DNA of 64,000 nt from Nocardioides speluncae (GTDB lineage Bacteria > Actinomycetota > Actinomycetes > Propionibacteriales > Nocardioidaceae): the NCBI RefSeq assembly GCF_003121585.1, contig NZ_QEOO01000037.1:372001-436000 (forward strand), in the 5' to 3' direction. The position numbers and the translations under genes are program-made. The first letter of the stretch is position 1, and each line of letters starts with the position of its first letter. The notes beneath the pieces were generated by a model. It ran no database searches. It had not been told where the DNA came from and saw only the letters and a program-made list of their open reading frames with translations. Positions 44,051 to 51,658 of this stretch are shown one piece after another.

Positions 44051-44145
44051 AGGTAGTCGAGCAAGCGAGCGCCAACGAGCGTCGTCGAGACCACACCCGC
44101 CGGGTCTCGTCTCGACGACGCTCGTTGCTCGCTGGTCGACCACCC
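44051..44145. repeat. Long inverted repeat after dapC
   Basis: The 18-base arms aacgagcgtcgtcgagac (44074-44091) and its exact reverse complement (44109-44126) are extended on both sides by imperfect pairing from ggtagtcgagc to ctggtcgacca. It resembles the gaggtcgc...gcgaccgtctcga repeats at 2.5-3.1 kb. It may also serve as the dapC terminator. Confidence 0.75.
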
Positions 44146-44148
44146 GGA

Positions 44149-44412
44149 TTAGCGCAGCTCGCCGCTGAGTATCCGGACGCAGACCGGCACCCACGCTCGG
44201 CATTCCCGGCCCGGGAAGTCGTCCCCGAGCGCTTGCTCGAGTCGATCCATCGCCTGGGTCCACGCTCGGTACGCCGGTCGGTGCGAGGTTCGCTGCCACT
44301 CCTCCCACTCGCTCTCTGGGGCCGACGCGGGCGGCTCACCGTCCTCGATGGTCTCCAGGACGACGATCGCGTTCAGCGCGCGTCGTGCCGCCTCTTCCAG
44401 GTCCGGCGTCAC
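44149..44412 (-). CDS. Small soluble hypothetical protein, second gene of a two-gene unit
   Basis: An 87-residue helical protein, (V)TPDLEEAARRALNAIVVLETIEDGE...SEWEEWQRTSHRPAYRAWTQAMDRLEQALGDDF, rich in Glu, Ala and Trp. No known motif. GTG 44412 overlaps the stop of the upstream 46-codon gene as GTGA, which fits the coupling style of this genome and is why the longer frame to 44544 is not used. The base composition is lower in GC than in neighbouring housekeeping genes. Divergent from the HTH-UTRA regulator, across an operator-like dyad. Confidence 0.6.
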   Translation of the reverse strand: MTPDLEEAARRALNAIVVLETIEDGEPPASAPESEWEEWQRTSHRPAYRAWTQAMDRLEQALGDDFPGRECRAWVPVCVRILSGELR

Positions 44413-44549
44413 CGGCACGTACGGGTGACCGACACGGGCAGTCTTCGTTTCCGGTGCCGCCCATCTCCGTCGCGGGTCAGGTGCCGGTATTCGCTGACGA
44501 GCCAGAGAACGGCGCTGACGCACACCGCTGAGAACAGCAGCCACATCAT
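44409..44549 (-). CDS. 46-residue single-span membrane peptide
   Basis: MMWLLFSAVCVSAVLWLVSEY, then a very basic tail HLTRDGDGRHRKRRLPVSVTRTCR. One hydrophobic helix with a positively charged cytoplasmic end. A good AAGGAG ribosome site is five bases before the ATG at 44549, stronger than many in this window, which supports a real gene despite its size. Its stop overlaps the GTG of the 87-residue gene. Function unknown; it could be a regulatory membrane peptide or a toxin-like peptide, but nothing proves either. Confidence 0.55.
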   Translation of the reverse strand: MMWLLFSAVCVSAVLWLVSEYRHLTRDGDGRHRKRRLPVSVTRTCR

Positions 44550-44577
44550 GGTGACTCCTTCGGTTACCGGGCTAATG

Positions 44578-44625
44578 GTTAGTGGGGTTACCTATCGAAG
44601 GTAGCAGGTGGGTAACCCCCCTAAC
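44578..44625. promoter_or_regulatory. Operator-like inverted repeat between divergent genes
   Basis: gttagtggggttacc (44578-44592) and ggtaacccccctaac (44611-44625) are reverse complements at 14 of 15 positions, 18 bases apart. Further half-site-like words gggctaat (44569-44576) and gggttagcccc (44666-44676) flank it. It is well placed to control both the small membrane-peptide unit and the HTH-UTRA gene. Confidence 0.6.
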
Positions 44626-44705
44626 AATCCCTGCGATCGGTGGCGGCACCTTGCGCCTTGGCCGTGGGTTAGCCCCGTTTCGGAAGGTCTGGGAGGATGC
44701 ACGGC

Positions 44706-45512
44706 ATGGATGTTCGGACCCTGCACGAAGCCGCATCGATCCCGGACCCACTGGAGCGAGCCCGAGCTTTGACGGTGCTCATGACCGAGGATCAAGGCCT
44801 GACCGACGCGGCCGCGCGCTACCGCCGACAGGCCGTCGCAGACGCACGTGCAGAGGGCATATCGCGGGAGCAGATCGCATCGGCTCTCGGTGTGACACCG
44901 CCGCGCATTTCGCAGATCGCGAAGGGGTCGACGGCGAAGGCGCCGTCGCCGCCGGAGAGCCCGGCTCCCCGAGTACTCGTCCAGCGAGCACTACCTACGC
45001 CCCCCGCTGTCCGCGGCAGTGTCAGCCTCTTCCTGGTCGAAGCCGAGCGGCAGGGCATCAAAGCGGACCGGAAGATGCTGTACATCGGGCTTGAGTCAGC
45101 ATCCGAGCATGTGGCCCACGCTCTGAATGTAGAGCCGGGCGAGGACGTCGTCGCGCGAAGGAAGATGATGTTCGCCAACGACGTCCCGGTGCGGATCGCC
45201 ACGTCGTACTTCAGAGCGGATCTTTTCGCGGACACCAGGCTCGCTGAACCGGAGTTCGTCCGTCCGACCCTCCAGTCGGCGCTGTTGGACCTGGGTTACG
45301 CCTTCGGGCGAGCCGAGGAGACACTGGTCGCGCGGTCGGCGTCGCTCTTCGAGCGGGAGACCCTTGAGCTCGACTCCGGCGAGTGGGTCGTCCAGGTATT
45401 GCGCACGAGCTATAGCACCGAGGACACGCCGGTCCACGCGTTGGAGACGATCTGCGCAGCGTCCCGCCACATCTTCCCGATCGGCCAGGTCGCCGGCGCC
45501 GACGAGTTCTGA
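44706..45512 (+). CDS. Regulator with sigma-4-like HTH fused to a UTRA ligand domain
   Basis: A 268-residue transcription factor. The N-terminal 80 residues carry a helix-turn-helix of the sigma-70 region 4 / XRE style (RAEGISREQIASALGVTPPRISQIAKG), not the winged helix of GntR proteins. The C-terminal part (about 105-260) is a UTRA-type effector domain (SEHVAHALNVEPGEDVVARRKMMFANDVPVRIATSYF, LERETLELDSGEWVVQVLRTSYS). UTRA is normally joined to a GntR/HutC domain, so the architecture is unusual. ATG 44706 is used since GGGAGG (44691-44696) is well spaced for it and touches the ATG at 44697. A 17-bp hairpin follows the stop. Confidence 0.82.
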   Translation: MDVRTLHEAASIPDPLERARALTVLMTEDQGLTDAAARYRRQAVADARAEGISREQIASALGVTPPRISQIAKGSTAKAPSPPESPAPRVLVQRALPTPPAVRGSVSLFLVEAERQGIKADRKMLYIGLESASEHVAHALNVEPGEDVVARRKMMFANDVPVRIATSYFRADLFADTRLAEPEFVRPTLQSALLDLGYAFGRAEETLVARSASLFERETLELDSGEWVVQVLRTSYSTEDTPVHALETICAASRHIFPIGQVAGADEF

Positions 45513-45520
45513 CACGTAGT

Positions 45521-45571
45521 CCGTCACGAAACGGTTGGCTGCGGCCGCCGGCAACAACCATTTCGTGACGG
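45521..45571. terminator. Strong bidirectional terminator hairpin
   Basis: ccgtcacgaaacggttg (45521-45537) pairs with caaccatttcgtgacgg (45555-45571) at 16 of 17 positions, between convergent genes. Confidence 0.8.
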
Positions 45572-45609
45572 CTATCCGACCTGGTGGACGCGGACGTGGC
45601 CCCTGGGTG

Positions 45610-46194
45610 TCAGCCCAGGCGTGCGAGGAAGTCCAGCGATCGCTGGGTGAGCAGCTTGGCGGCGGCTTCGTCGTACGACGCCAGGCTGCGGTCGGCGAAC
45701 AGGTGCTGCTCGCCGGGGTAGACGAACAGCTCGGCCAGGTCGGAGCCCAAGGTCTTGACCAGTTCCTCGGCGGCCGGGAGGTCCTCCTGGAAGAACTCGT
45801 CGCCCTTGGCGCCGTGGACCTGCACCGGCACCCCCTCGGGCCAGGGGCCGAAGGCGTCCTCGCCGACGATCGGGATGCAGGACTCGTACAGCAGCGCGCC
45901 GCGGGCGCCGGGCCGGGTCTGGGTGAGCAGCTGAGCCCGCGGGACGCCCCAGGAGAAGCCGGCGTAGACCAGATCGGCCGGGAGCCCGGAGGTAACGGCC
46001 TCGACCCGGCGTCCCATTTTCTCGCCGTCCAGAGACTTCAGATAGGCGAAGCCGTCCTCGATGGACTCGAAGGTGTGCCCGTCGAAGAGGTCCGGCGTGT
46101 GCACGGTGTGCCCACCCGACTGCAGGTCCGCTGCGAACGCGCGTACGCCGTCCGTCAGTCCCTGCACGTGGTGGAAGAGCAGCACCTCTGGCAT
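45610..46194 (-). CDS. Dienelactone-hydrolase-family protein
   Basis: A 194-residue alpha/beta hydrolase of the DLH family. It opens with LLFHHVQGLTDGVRAFAADLQSGGHTVHTPDLFDG, the nucleophile elbow is GFSWG (Ser where classical dienelactone hydrolases have Cys), the acid is in VHGAKGDEFF, and the His is in VYPGEQHLFAD. Substrate unknown; many members are general esterases. The ribosome site aggag is six bases before the ATG. Divergent from an ArsR-type regulator, 60 bases away, which probably controls it. Confidence 0.88.
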   Translation of the reverse strand: MPEVLLFHHVQGLTDGVRAFAADLQSGGHTVHTPDLFDGHTFESIEDGFAYLKSLDGEKMGRRVEAVTSGLPADLVYAGFSWGVPRAQLLTQTRPGARGALLYESCIPIVGEDAFGPWPEGVPVQVHGAKGDEFFQEDLPAAEELVKTLGSDLAELFVYPGEQHLFADRSLASYDEAAAKLLTQRSLDFLARLG

Positions 46195-46224
46195 GTCAAA
46201 CTCCTGTATCTTTGAAATAACTCG

Positions 46225-46254
46225 ATTGATCCAAGACTCTAGAATGATCCAGGA
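46225..46254. promoter_or_regulatory. Direct-repeat site and -10 box between hydrolase and ArsR genes
   Basis: attgatccaaga (46225-46236) and aatgatccagga (46243-46254) form an 18-base-period direct repeat. TAGAAT (46240-46245) between them is nine bases before the regulator ATG, suggesting a leaderless message that the regulator could block. Confidence 0.45.
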
Positions 46255-46857
46255 ATGTCAGTCAATACCGAGCAGATTCCGGACTATGAGCTCGACGAGA
46301 TGCTCGTGGTCTCCACGTCGGCCCAGCTGCGCGCGCTGGCCCATGAGCTGCGGGGCGCCCTGCTCGAGCTGGTCCTGGAGCGCGCGGCCACGGTCACTGA
46401 GATGGCGGTCGCCATCGACCGGCCGAAGAGCACGGTGTCCTACCACGTGAACCAGCTCGTCGACGCTGGTCTCCTCAAGGTGGTCCGCACCCGACGGGTG
46501 CGCGCGATCGAGGAGCGCTACTACGGCCGGGTCGCTCGCACCATCTACATCGGCGCGCTCAGCTCCGACGAGGACGTCGCCCTGGCTGCCGTTGTGGACG
46601 GGGTGGCCACGGCGTACGGCGAGTCGCGCCAGGCCAAGGAGGCCGACACTCTGCGCTGCACCCTCGTGCACGCACGGATTCCGGTCGAGGACGTCCGCGC
46701 CTTCTGGGCCGAGGTGCAGGAGGTGGCCCGCAGGTTCACCCAGATCCCGCGCGCAGGCGACCAGGTCTACGGCTTCGTCGCCGGCCTCTATCCCACCGAT
46801 GCGCCGACCTTGCCCGAGGTCGAGGCGCCCGACCACGATCGGCCGGACGCGGGCTAG
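46255..46857 (+). CDS. ArsR-type winged-helix regulator
   Basis: A 200-residue protein with an N-terminal winged helix of the ArsR/HTH_20 kind: LRALAHELRGALLELVLERAATVTEMAVAIDRPKSTVSYHVNQLVDAGLLKVVRTRRVRAIEERYY. No metal-binding Cys pair is present, so a metal sensor is unlikely. The second half is helical and may bind a ligand or dimerise. Located head-to-head with the DLH-family hydrolase, with direct repeats between them. Its 3' end overlaps the RTX-like gene by four bases. Confidence 0.87.
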   Translation: MSVNTEQIPDYELDEMLVVSTSAQLRALAHELRGALLELVLERAATVTEMAVAIDRPKSTVSYHVNQLVDAGLLKVVRTRRVRAIEERYYGRVARTIYIGALSSDEDVALAAVVDGVATAYGESRQAKEADTLRCTLVHARIPVEDVRAFWAEVQEVARRFTQIPRAGDQVYGFVAGLYPTDAPTLPEVEAPDHDRPDAG

Positions 46858-48587
46858 GGGATCGAGGTACGCCGCTCACAGGTGGCCTGGCGGTCGCGGC
46901 CGGCGCCGCCGTTGCAGTTGTCGGTGCCGACGCCACCCGTGAGGAAGTCGCTGCCGGCGTGGCCGAAGAGGGTGTCGTTCCCGCCGGCGCCCTTCACCGT
47001 GTCGTTGCCGCCGCGGCCCTCGATCCGGTTGTTGGTGGAGCTGCCGACGATCTGGTCGGCGAACCGTGACCCGAACGCCCATTCCACCGACCCAAGCCGG
47101 TCGGAGCCGTCACCGGTCGCCGTACCTCTGCCGAGGTCGATCCGCAGCCCAGCCGTGGAGGCCGCGAAGTCGACGCTGTCGGTGCCGGTGCTGCCGTCGA
47201 GCCGGTCGTTGCCGCGAAGACCGGTCAGCCGGTCGTTGCCGGCGCGGCCGCTGAGGACGTTGGCGGCATTGTTGCCCGTGAGGGTGTCTGCGTACTTCGA
47301 GCCGCCGAGGTTCTCCACCGAGCTGAAGGTGTCGGTGCCCTGGCCGCTCGCGTTACCAGTGGTCAGACTGGCATTGACTGCCTTGCCTGCGCCGGCGTAG
47401 TCGACGGTGTCACTGCCGGTGCCGCCGACGAACCGGTCAGCGCCGGTGCCGCCGAAGAGGCGGTCGTTGCCGGCGAGGCCGTTGAGTACGGCGCCGGCCG
47501 CGCCCGCCCGCAGCGTGTCGGCGTACGGCGACCCGGTCAGCCGCTCGATGTCGGTCCAACGGTCGCTGCCGGCGCTGGTGCCGGTGGCCGACTGCGTCTT
47601 CAGGCTGGCGGACACCGGAGATGTGGCGTCGGCGAAGCTGACCGTGTCAGTGCCCAGCCCGCCGTTCACCTGGTCGTTGCCTGGGCCGCCCGCGACGACG
47701 TCATCGCCTCCACGCAGGTCGAGCAGGTCGTTGCCTCCGCCGCCGCGGAGGATGTTCGCGTTGTCATTGCCGACAAGGACGTCGCCGAAACTGCTGCCGA
47801 TGACGTTCCAGATTCCTTGAAGCTCGTCGATGCCCGCGCCCCCGTACGCAAGCTTGCTGGTCAGATCGACGTTGACCGCGTCTTCGGCATCGGAGTAGTC
47901 GACCCAGTCGCCACTGCCGGGACCGGCGAAGTCGCCGACGATCAAGTCGTCGTCGGGCCCGCCGATCAGGTGGTCGGGGCCGTCGCCGCCGGCCACCGTG
48001 TCCGGCCCGACCCCACCGTCGACGTAGTCGGAACCGGCCTCGCCGTCAAGGTAGTCCCGGGATCCTTCGCCCCCGATCAGCTCGTCGTTGCCGCCGCGTC
48101 CGTAGAGGATGTCGCCCCCCGATGAGCCGACGATCCGGTCGGCGTACGGCGAGCCGATGACCGAGTTGATGTCGTTGAGGTCGTCGTGGCCCATGCCGTC
48201 GGCTTCGGTGGCGGCCAGGTCGACCTGGACCGGGTTCGGGGCGTGCTCGAACACCGCAACGTCGTCGCCGTCGCCGCCCCACATCGTGTCGTTGCCGGGG
48301 TCGGCCTCGAAGCTGTCCTCTCCGGCCCCACCCCACATCGTGTCGTTGCCGCCGCCGAGACAGAAGTAGTCAATGCCACCTAGGCCGTAGACCGTCTCGT
48401 CGTTGCTGTTGCCGAGGACTACGTCGCTGGCTTCGGTGCCGGTCCAGGTCGTCTCGTTCAAGCCGAGGACCTTCGTGGCCGGCCTCCCCATGCAGGTGAA
48501 GTCCGCCGTTGCCGGCGACCCGGTGACGACGACGGCGACTAACGAGGCGGCCAGGAGGCCGAGCAGGACGGCGAAGCGAGCAAGCAT
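46854..48587 (-). CDS. Secreted RTX-like calcium-binding repeat protein
   Basis: A 577-residue exported protein: signal peptide (FAVLLGLLAASLVAVVVTGSPATA), then almost wholly haemolysin-type repeats GGxGxDxxx (GGGNDTMWGGAGEDSFEAD, GGRGGNDTVKGAGGNDTLFG) arranged as parallel beta-roll segments, interrupted by linkers such as DTVSFADATSPVSASL and VDFAASTAGLRIDLGRG. It starts with FTCMGRPATKVLGL and ends CNGGAGRDRQATCERRTSIP, the Cys-bounded, Ile-Pro-ending frame shared with three other loci here. No enzymatic domain is present; probably a structural or calcium-binding surface protein. The opposite-strand open frames are shadows. Confidence 0.87.
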   Translation of the reverse strand: MLARFAVLLGLLAASLVAVVVTGSPATADFTCMGRPATKVLGLNETTWTGTEASDVVLGNSNDETVYGLGGIDYFCLGGGNDTMWGGAGEDSFEADPGNDTMWGGDGDDVAVFEHAPNPVQVDLAATEADGMGHDDLNDINSVIGSPYADRIVGSSGGDILYGRGGNDELIGGEGSRDYLDGEAGSDYVDGGVGPDTVAGGDGPDHLIGGPDDDLIVGDFAGPGSGDWVDYSDAEDAVNVDLTSKLAYGGAGIDELQGIWNVIGSSFGDVLVGNDNANILRGGGGNDLLDLRGGDDVVAGGPGNDQVNGGLGTDTVSFADATSPVSASLKTQSATGTSAGSDRWTDIERLTGSPYADTLRAGAAGAVLNGLAGNDRLFGGTGADRFVGGTGSDTVDYAGAGKAVNASLTTGNASGQGTDTFSSVENLGGSKYADTLTGNNAANVLSGRAGNDRLTGLRGNDRLDGSTGTDSVDFAASTAGLRIDLGRGTATGDGSDRLGSVEWAFGSRFADQIVGSSTNNRIEGRGGNDTVKGAGGNDTLFGHAGSDFLTGGVGTDNCNGGAGRDRQATCERRTSIP

Positions 48588-48708
48588 GTGGGCGACCCTT
48601 CGGTGTGCGGACTCTCCGGGCGAGAACGTAGGGCCACCGCGCCCCCGCCGTACCCGGTTTGGCTCAACTCAAGGCCGGATCTGCTCAGAAATCTTCTGGC
48701 GAAGTTGT

Positions 48709-48751
48709 GGAATGAAGCATTCCGTTCTGCTATAGTGGAACAAGAAATTCC
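48709..48751 (+). promoter_or_regulatory. Promoter and operator dyads upstream of the MFS gene
   Basis: GGAATGaagCATTCC (48709-48723) is a perfect dyad; GGAACaagaaATTCC (48737-48751) is a looser second one. TATAGT (48731-48736) between them looks like the -10 box, with TTGTGG (48705-48710) as a possible -35. Binding of the linked TetR here would block transcription. Confidence 0.6.
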
Positions 48752-48783
48752 GTTCCGTTCCAAACAGCTGAAGGGCCAGAGAG

Positions 48784-50286
48784 ATGACTGTCGAAGCTCC
48801 TCCCGCCGCGTACCACCCGGTCGTTCTAGAAGCCGTCGAGACCGTCGAGGCGGTGGCCAGCCAGGTCGCCGGTGCTCCCGAGGACGTGTTCCCGCGCCGC
48901 TGGGTCGGCCTCGCGGCGATCCTGGCGGCGACGCTGCTGAACCTGCTCGACGGGACGGTGAGCATCATCGCGGCGCCGTCGATCCAGTCCGACCTGGGCG
49001 GCTCGGCGACCACGCTGCAGTGGATCGCGGCGGGCTACCTGCTGGCGCTGGCGGTCGGCCTGCTGGTCGGCGGCCGGCTCGGCGACATCTACGGACGCAA
49101 GCAGATGTTCATGGTCGGCGTCGCCGGCTTCCTGGCCGCCTCGCTCGGCTGTGCGGCCGCCTGGTCGCCGGAGTCGCTGATCGGGGCGCGGGCGGTGCAG
49201 GGCGCGTTCGCGGCGCTGATGGTGCCCCAGTGCTTCGGCCTGATCCGGGACATGTTCGGCAAGGACATGGGCAAGGCGTACGCCGCGTTCGGCCCGGCCA
49301 TCGGCTTGGCCACGATCGCCGGTCCCGTGGTCGGTGGACTGCTGATCGAGGCCGACCTGGCCGGCCTCGGCTGGCGCGCGATCTTCGCGATCAACCTGCC
49401 GCTGGGTGCGGTCGCCGCCGTCGTCGGCGCCAAGGTGCTGCCGAAGTTCGCTCCGACCGCTCGCGGTGAGCGCCTCGACGGTGTGGGTGCCGCGATCGCC
49501 GGTGCCGGGATGTTCCTGCTGGTCTACCCGCTGGTTGCCGGTCGTGAGCTCGGCTGGCCGACCTGGACCCTGGTCGCCCTGGCCGCCTCGGTTCCCGTCT
49601 TCGCCGCCTTCGTCATCCACCAGCGTCGCCGTACCGCCTCGGGCCGCACCGGCCTGGTCGAGCTGAGCGTCTTCGCCAAGCGGTCCTACGTGTCCGGTGT
49701 GGTCTTCGTGGTCGCGTTCTTCGGCTCCTGCGTCGGCTTCGGTCTCGCGGTCGGGATGTACCTGCAGCTCGGCCTGCACATGTCGGCCATCGACGCCAGC
49801 CTGGCCCAGGTGACGATGCCGATCGGCGCCTTCATCGGTACGGCGGTCGGCGCGACGCTGATGACCAAGCTCGGCCGCGCGATCCTGCACATCGGCCTGG
49901 CGGTCATGATCGTCGGTCTGGTCGGACTGCTCGCGGTGTTCGCCTCCGCCGAGGGCGCGATCGGCTTCGCCGAGCTGTCCATCCCGCTCTTCGGGTACGG
50001 CGCCGGCATGGGCATGATCTTCATCCCGCTCTACGACATCATCGTCGCCGACCTGGCCGACCACGAGGTGGGCTCGGCGTCCGGCATCCTCGAGTCCTTC
50101 CAGCAGCTCGGAGCCTCGCTCGGCATCGCAGTGCTCGGCACGGTGTTCTTCAGCATCGTCGGCACCAACCTGACGTCGTTCGTCGACGCGGCCCAGGTCG
50201 TCACCGTGCTCACGATCGCGCTGACCGCCACCGCCTTCGGCATCGCCTTCTGGCTGCCGAAGAAGGCCAAGGCCCAGGAGTGGTGA
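48784..50286 (+). CDS. MFS drug/metabolite efflux transporter (DHA2-like)
   Basis: A 500-residue membrane protein with about fourteen hydrophobic segments. The first contains LLDGTVSIIAAPSIQSDLG and the loop after it LGDIYGRKQMF, the DHA2-type signatures; AFGPAIGLATIAGPVVGGLL is the motif C antiporter segment. Such transporters export drugs or metabolites with protons. Start ATG 48784. It is followed 73 bases later by a TetR gene, and the operator-like dyads upstream suggest induction by its own substrate. Confidence 0.9.
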   Translation: MTVEAPPAAYHPVVLEAVETVEAVASQVAGAPEDVFPRRWVGLAAILAATLLNLLDGTVSIIAAPSIQSDLGGSATTLQWIAAGYLLALAVGLLVGGRLGDIYGRKQMFMVGVAGFLAASLGCAAAWSPESLIGARAVQGAFAALMVPQCFGLIRDMFGKDMGKAYAAFGPAIGLATIAGPVVGGLLIEADLAGLGWRAIFAINLPLGAVAAVVGAKVLPKFAPTARGERLDGVGAAIAGAGMFLLVYPLVAGRELGWPTWTLVALAASVPVFAAFVIHQRRRTASGRTGLVELSVFAKRSYVSGVVFVVAFFGSCVGFGLAVGMYLQLGLHMSAIDASLAQVTMPIGAFIGTAVGATLMTKLGRAILHIGLAVMIVGLVGLLAVFASAEGAIGFAELSIPLFGYGAGMGMIFIPLYDIIVADLADHEVGSASGILESFQQLGASLGIAVLGTVFFSIVGTNLTSFVDAAQVVTVLTIALTATAFGIAFWLPKKAKAQEW

Positions 50287-50305
50287 CCAATCCCAACAAC
50301 CCGTC

Positions 50306-50330
50306 GGCCCGGTGCAGCACGCGCCGGGCC
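50306..50330 (+). terminator. Hairpin between MFS and TetR genes
   Basis: ggcccgg (50306-50312) and ccgggcc (50324-50330) flank an 11-base loop in the 73-base gap; it may partly terminate the MFS transcript. Confidence 0.45.
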
Positions 50331-50359
50331 TTCGGCCTACCCGCAACAGGAGGAGAACG

Positions 50360-51028
50360 ATGAATAAGGTGAGAGACATGTCCGAAGCTGCCCGCAAGCC
50401 CGCTCCGATGTCGGGCCGGAAGGCCCAGGCCGCACGCAACGATGAGGCGATCCTCGAGGCCGCGCGAGCGGTGTTCATCGCCAACCCGGAGGCGCCGATC
50501 GCGAACGTCGCCGAACGCGCCGGCGTGGGCATCAGCGCGCTCTACCGCCGCTACCCGAGCAAGGAGGAGCTGCTCGCCAAGCTCTGCCTGGACGGGCTGC
50601 GCACCTACGTCGCGGTCGCGGAGGAGGCGGTGGCCGACGAGGGCGACGCGTGGGAGTCGTTCGCGCGGTTCATGCGCAACGCCGTGGACGCCGGCACCAG
50701 CGCGCTCACGGTCAAGCTGGCCGGTACGTTCACGCCGACTCAGGAGCACTGGGAGGACTCGGTGAAGGCCTTCGAGCTCAACCGACGGCTGATGGAGCGC
50801 ACTCGCGCCGCCGGGGTGATCCGCGAGGACTTCGAGCTCAGCGACATGGCCGCGATCTTCGAACTGCTGTCGTCCTACCGGCTCGGCGACGAGCAGCGCT
50901 CAGCCGAGCTGCGGCAGCGCTACCTCGAGGTGATCCTCGACGGGATCCGCATCCCGCCGTCCCACAGTCCATTGCCAGCGGAGGCGCCCACCGAGGCCGA
51001 GCTATCGGCCCGGTGGGCGCCGAAGTAG
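50360..51028 (+). CDS. TetR-family regulator
   Basis: A 222-residue repressor. The HTH is APIANVAERAGVGISALYRRYPSKEELL (about 45-72); the remainder is a helical effector domain, ending PTEAELSARWAPK. A perfect AGGAGG site is five to ten bases before ATG 50360, so the frame from 50312 is not used. It most likely regulates the MFS gene in front of it. Its last 25 codons have a decayed duplicate at 53982-54074. Confidence 0.88.
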   Translation: MNKVRDMSEAARKPAPMSGRKAQAARNDEAILEAARAVFIANPEAPIANVAERAGVGISALYRRYPSKEELLAKLCLDGLRTYVAVAEEAVADEGDAWESFARFMRNAVDAGTSALTVKLAGTFTPTQEHWEDSVKAFELNRRLMERTRAAGVIREDFELSDMAAIFELLSSYRLGDEQRSAELRQRYLEVILDGIRIPPSHSPLPAEAPTEAELSARWAPK

Positions 51029-51079
51029 CGTCCGGCGCTGCCTGGGAACGGGCGGCGCGGTCGCCGCGTCGGATCCCGT

Positions 51080-51646
51080 ATGAGGAGACGCCACCTGGTG
51101 CTGATCCTGGTCACGCTCGTCGCGGTGGTCGTGACGGTAGTGCTCGGCTGGTACACCGTCGGCCCGGGCGGCAGCAACAAGGCGCGAGTCGGGCGGCTGG
51201 CCGAGCGCGAGAATCCGGACGACGCCCTTGTGCTTGCGGACGTGCGGCTCAACGCCGAGTTCGGGGGCTGTGAGGTCTACGAACTGCTCTGGGAGGCGGC
51301 CGACTACGGCTCGGATTCCTATGCTGTACTGCCGGGCGGCGAGCTCGTGTCCAGCTATCGCGAATCGGCCGAGAAGGCCACCACGGTGCTCCGAGCGTGT
51401 GCCGAGGGCCAGCCGGCGCAGCGGTGGGCGGAGATAGTGGTGAACTTCGGCGGCGGGCCCATCGACGGAGTAGGCCGCGCAGGTGACCTCGCGGGCGAGC
51501 GCTACCACCCGCCGACCCTGCGAACCGTCATCGGAGCTAAGCGGCTCACCTTCGATGCGTGGCAAACCATGGGCCCTGCCTACTACGTGACTGTCGACGT
51601 TCCCGACGACGGGACGATCACGATCGGGTGGCGACTGCGGCGGTGA
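51080..51646 (+). CDS. Hypothetical membrane-anchored protein
   Basis: A 188-residue protein with one N-terminal membrane helix (LVLILVTLVAVVVTVVLGWY) and a 165-residue external part containing one Cys pair (FGGCEVYELLW, LRACAEG). No family recognised. The start MRRRHLV has a typical positive-inside N-terminus. It stands alone between the TetR gene and a convergent RTX-like gene. Confidence 0.7.
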   Translation: MRRRHLVLILVTLVAVVVTVVLGWYTVGPGGSNKARVGRLAERENPDDALVLADVRLNAEFGGCEVYELLWEAADYGSDSYAVLPGGELVSSYRESAEKATTVLRACAEGQPAQRWAEIVVNFGGGPIDGVGRAGDLAGERYHPPTLRTVIGAKRLTFDAWQTMGPAYYVTVDVPDDGTITIGWRLRR

Positions 51647-51658
51647 CCAGCAGGCGAG

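Noticed and set aside
44041..44604. 187-codon plus-strand open frame after dapC
   Set aside because: Runs through the inverted repeat and antisense to the two small genes; no family resemblance.
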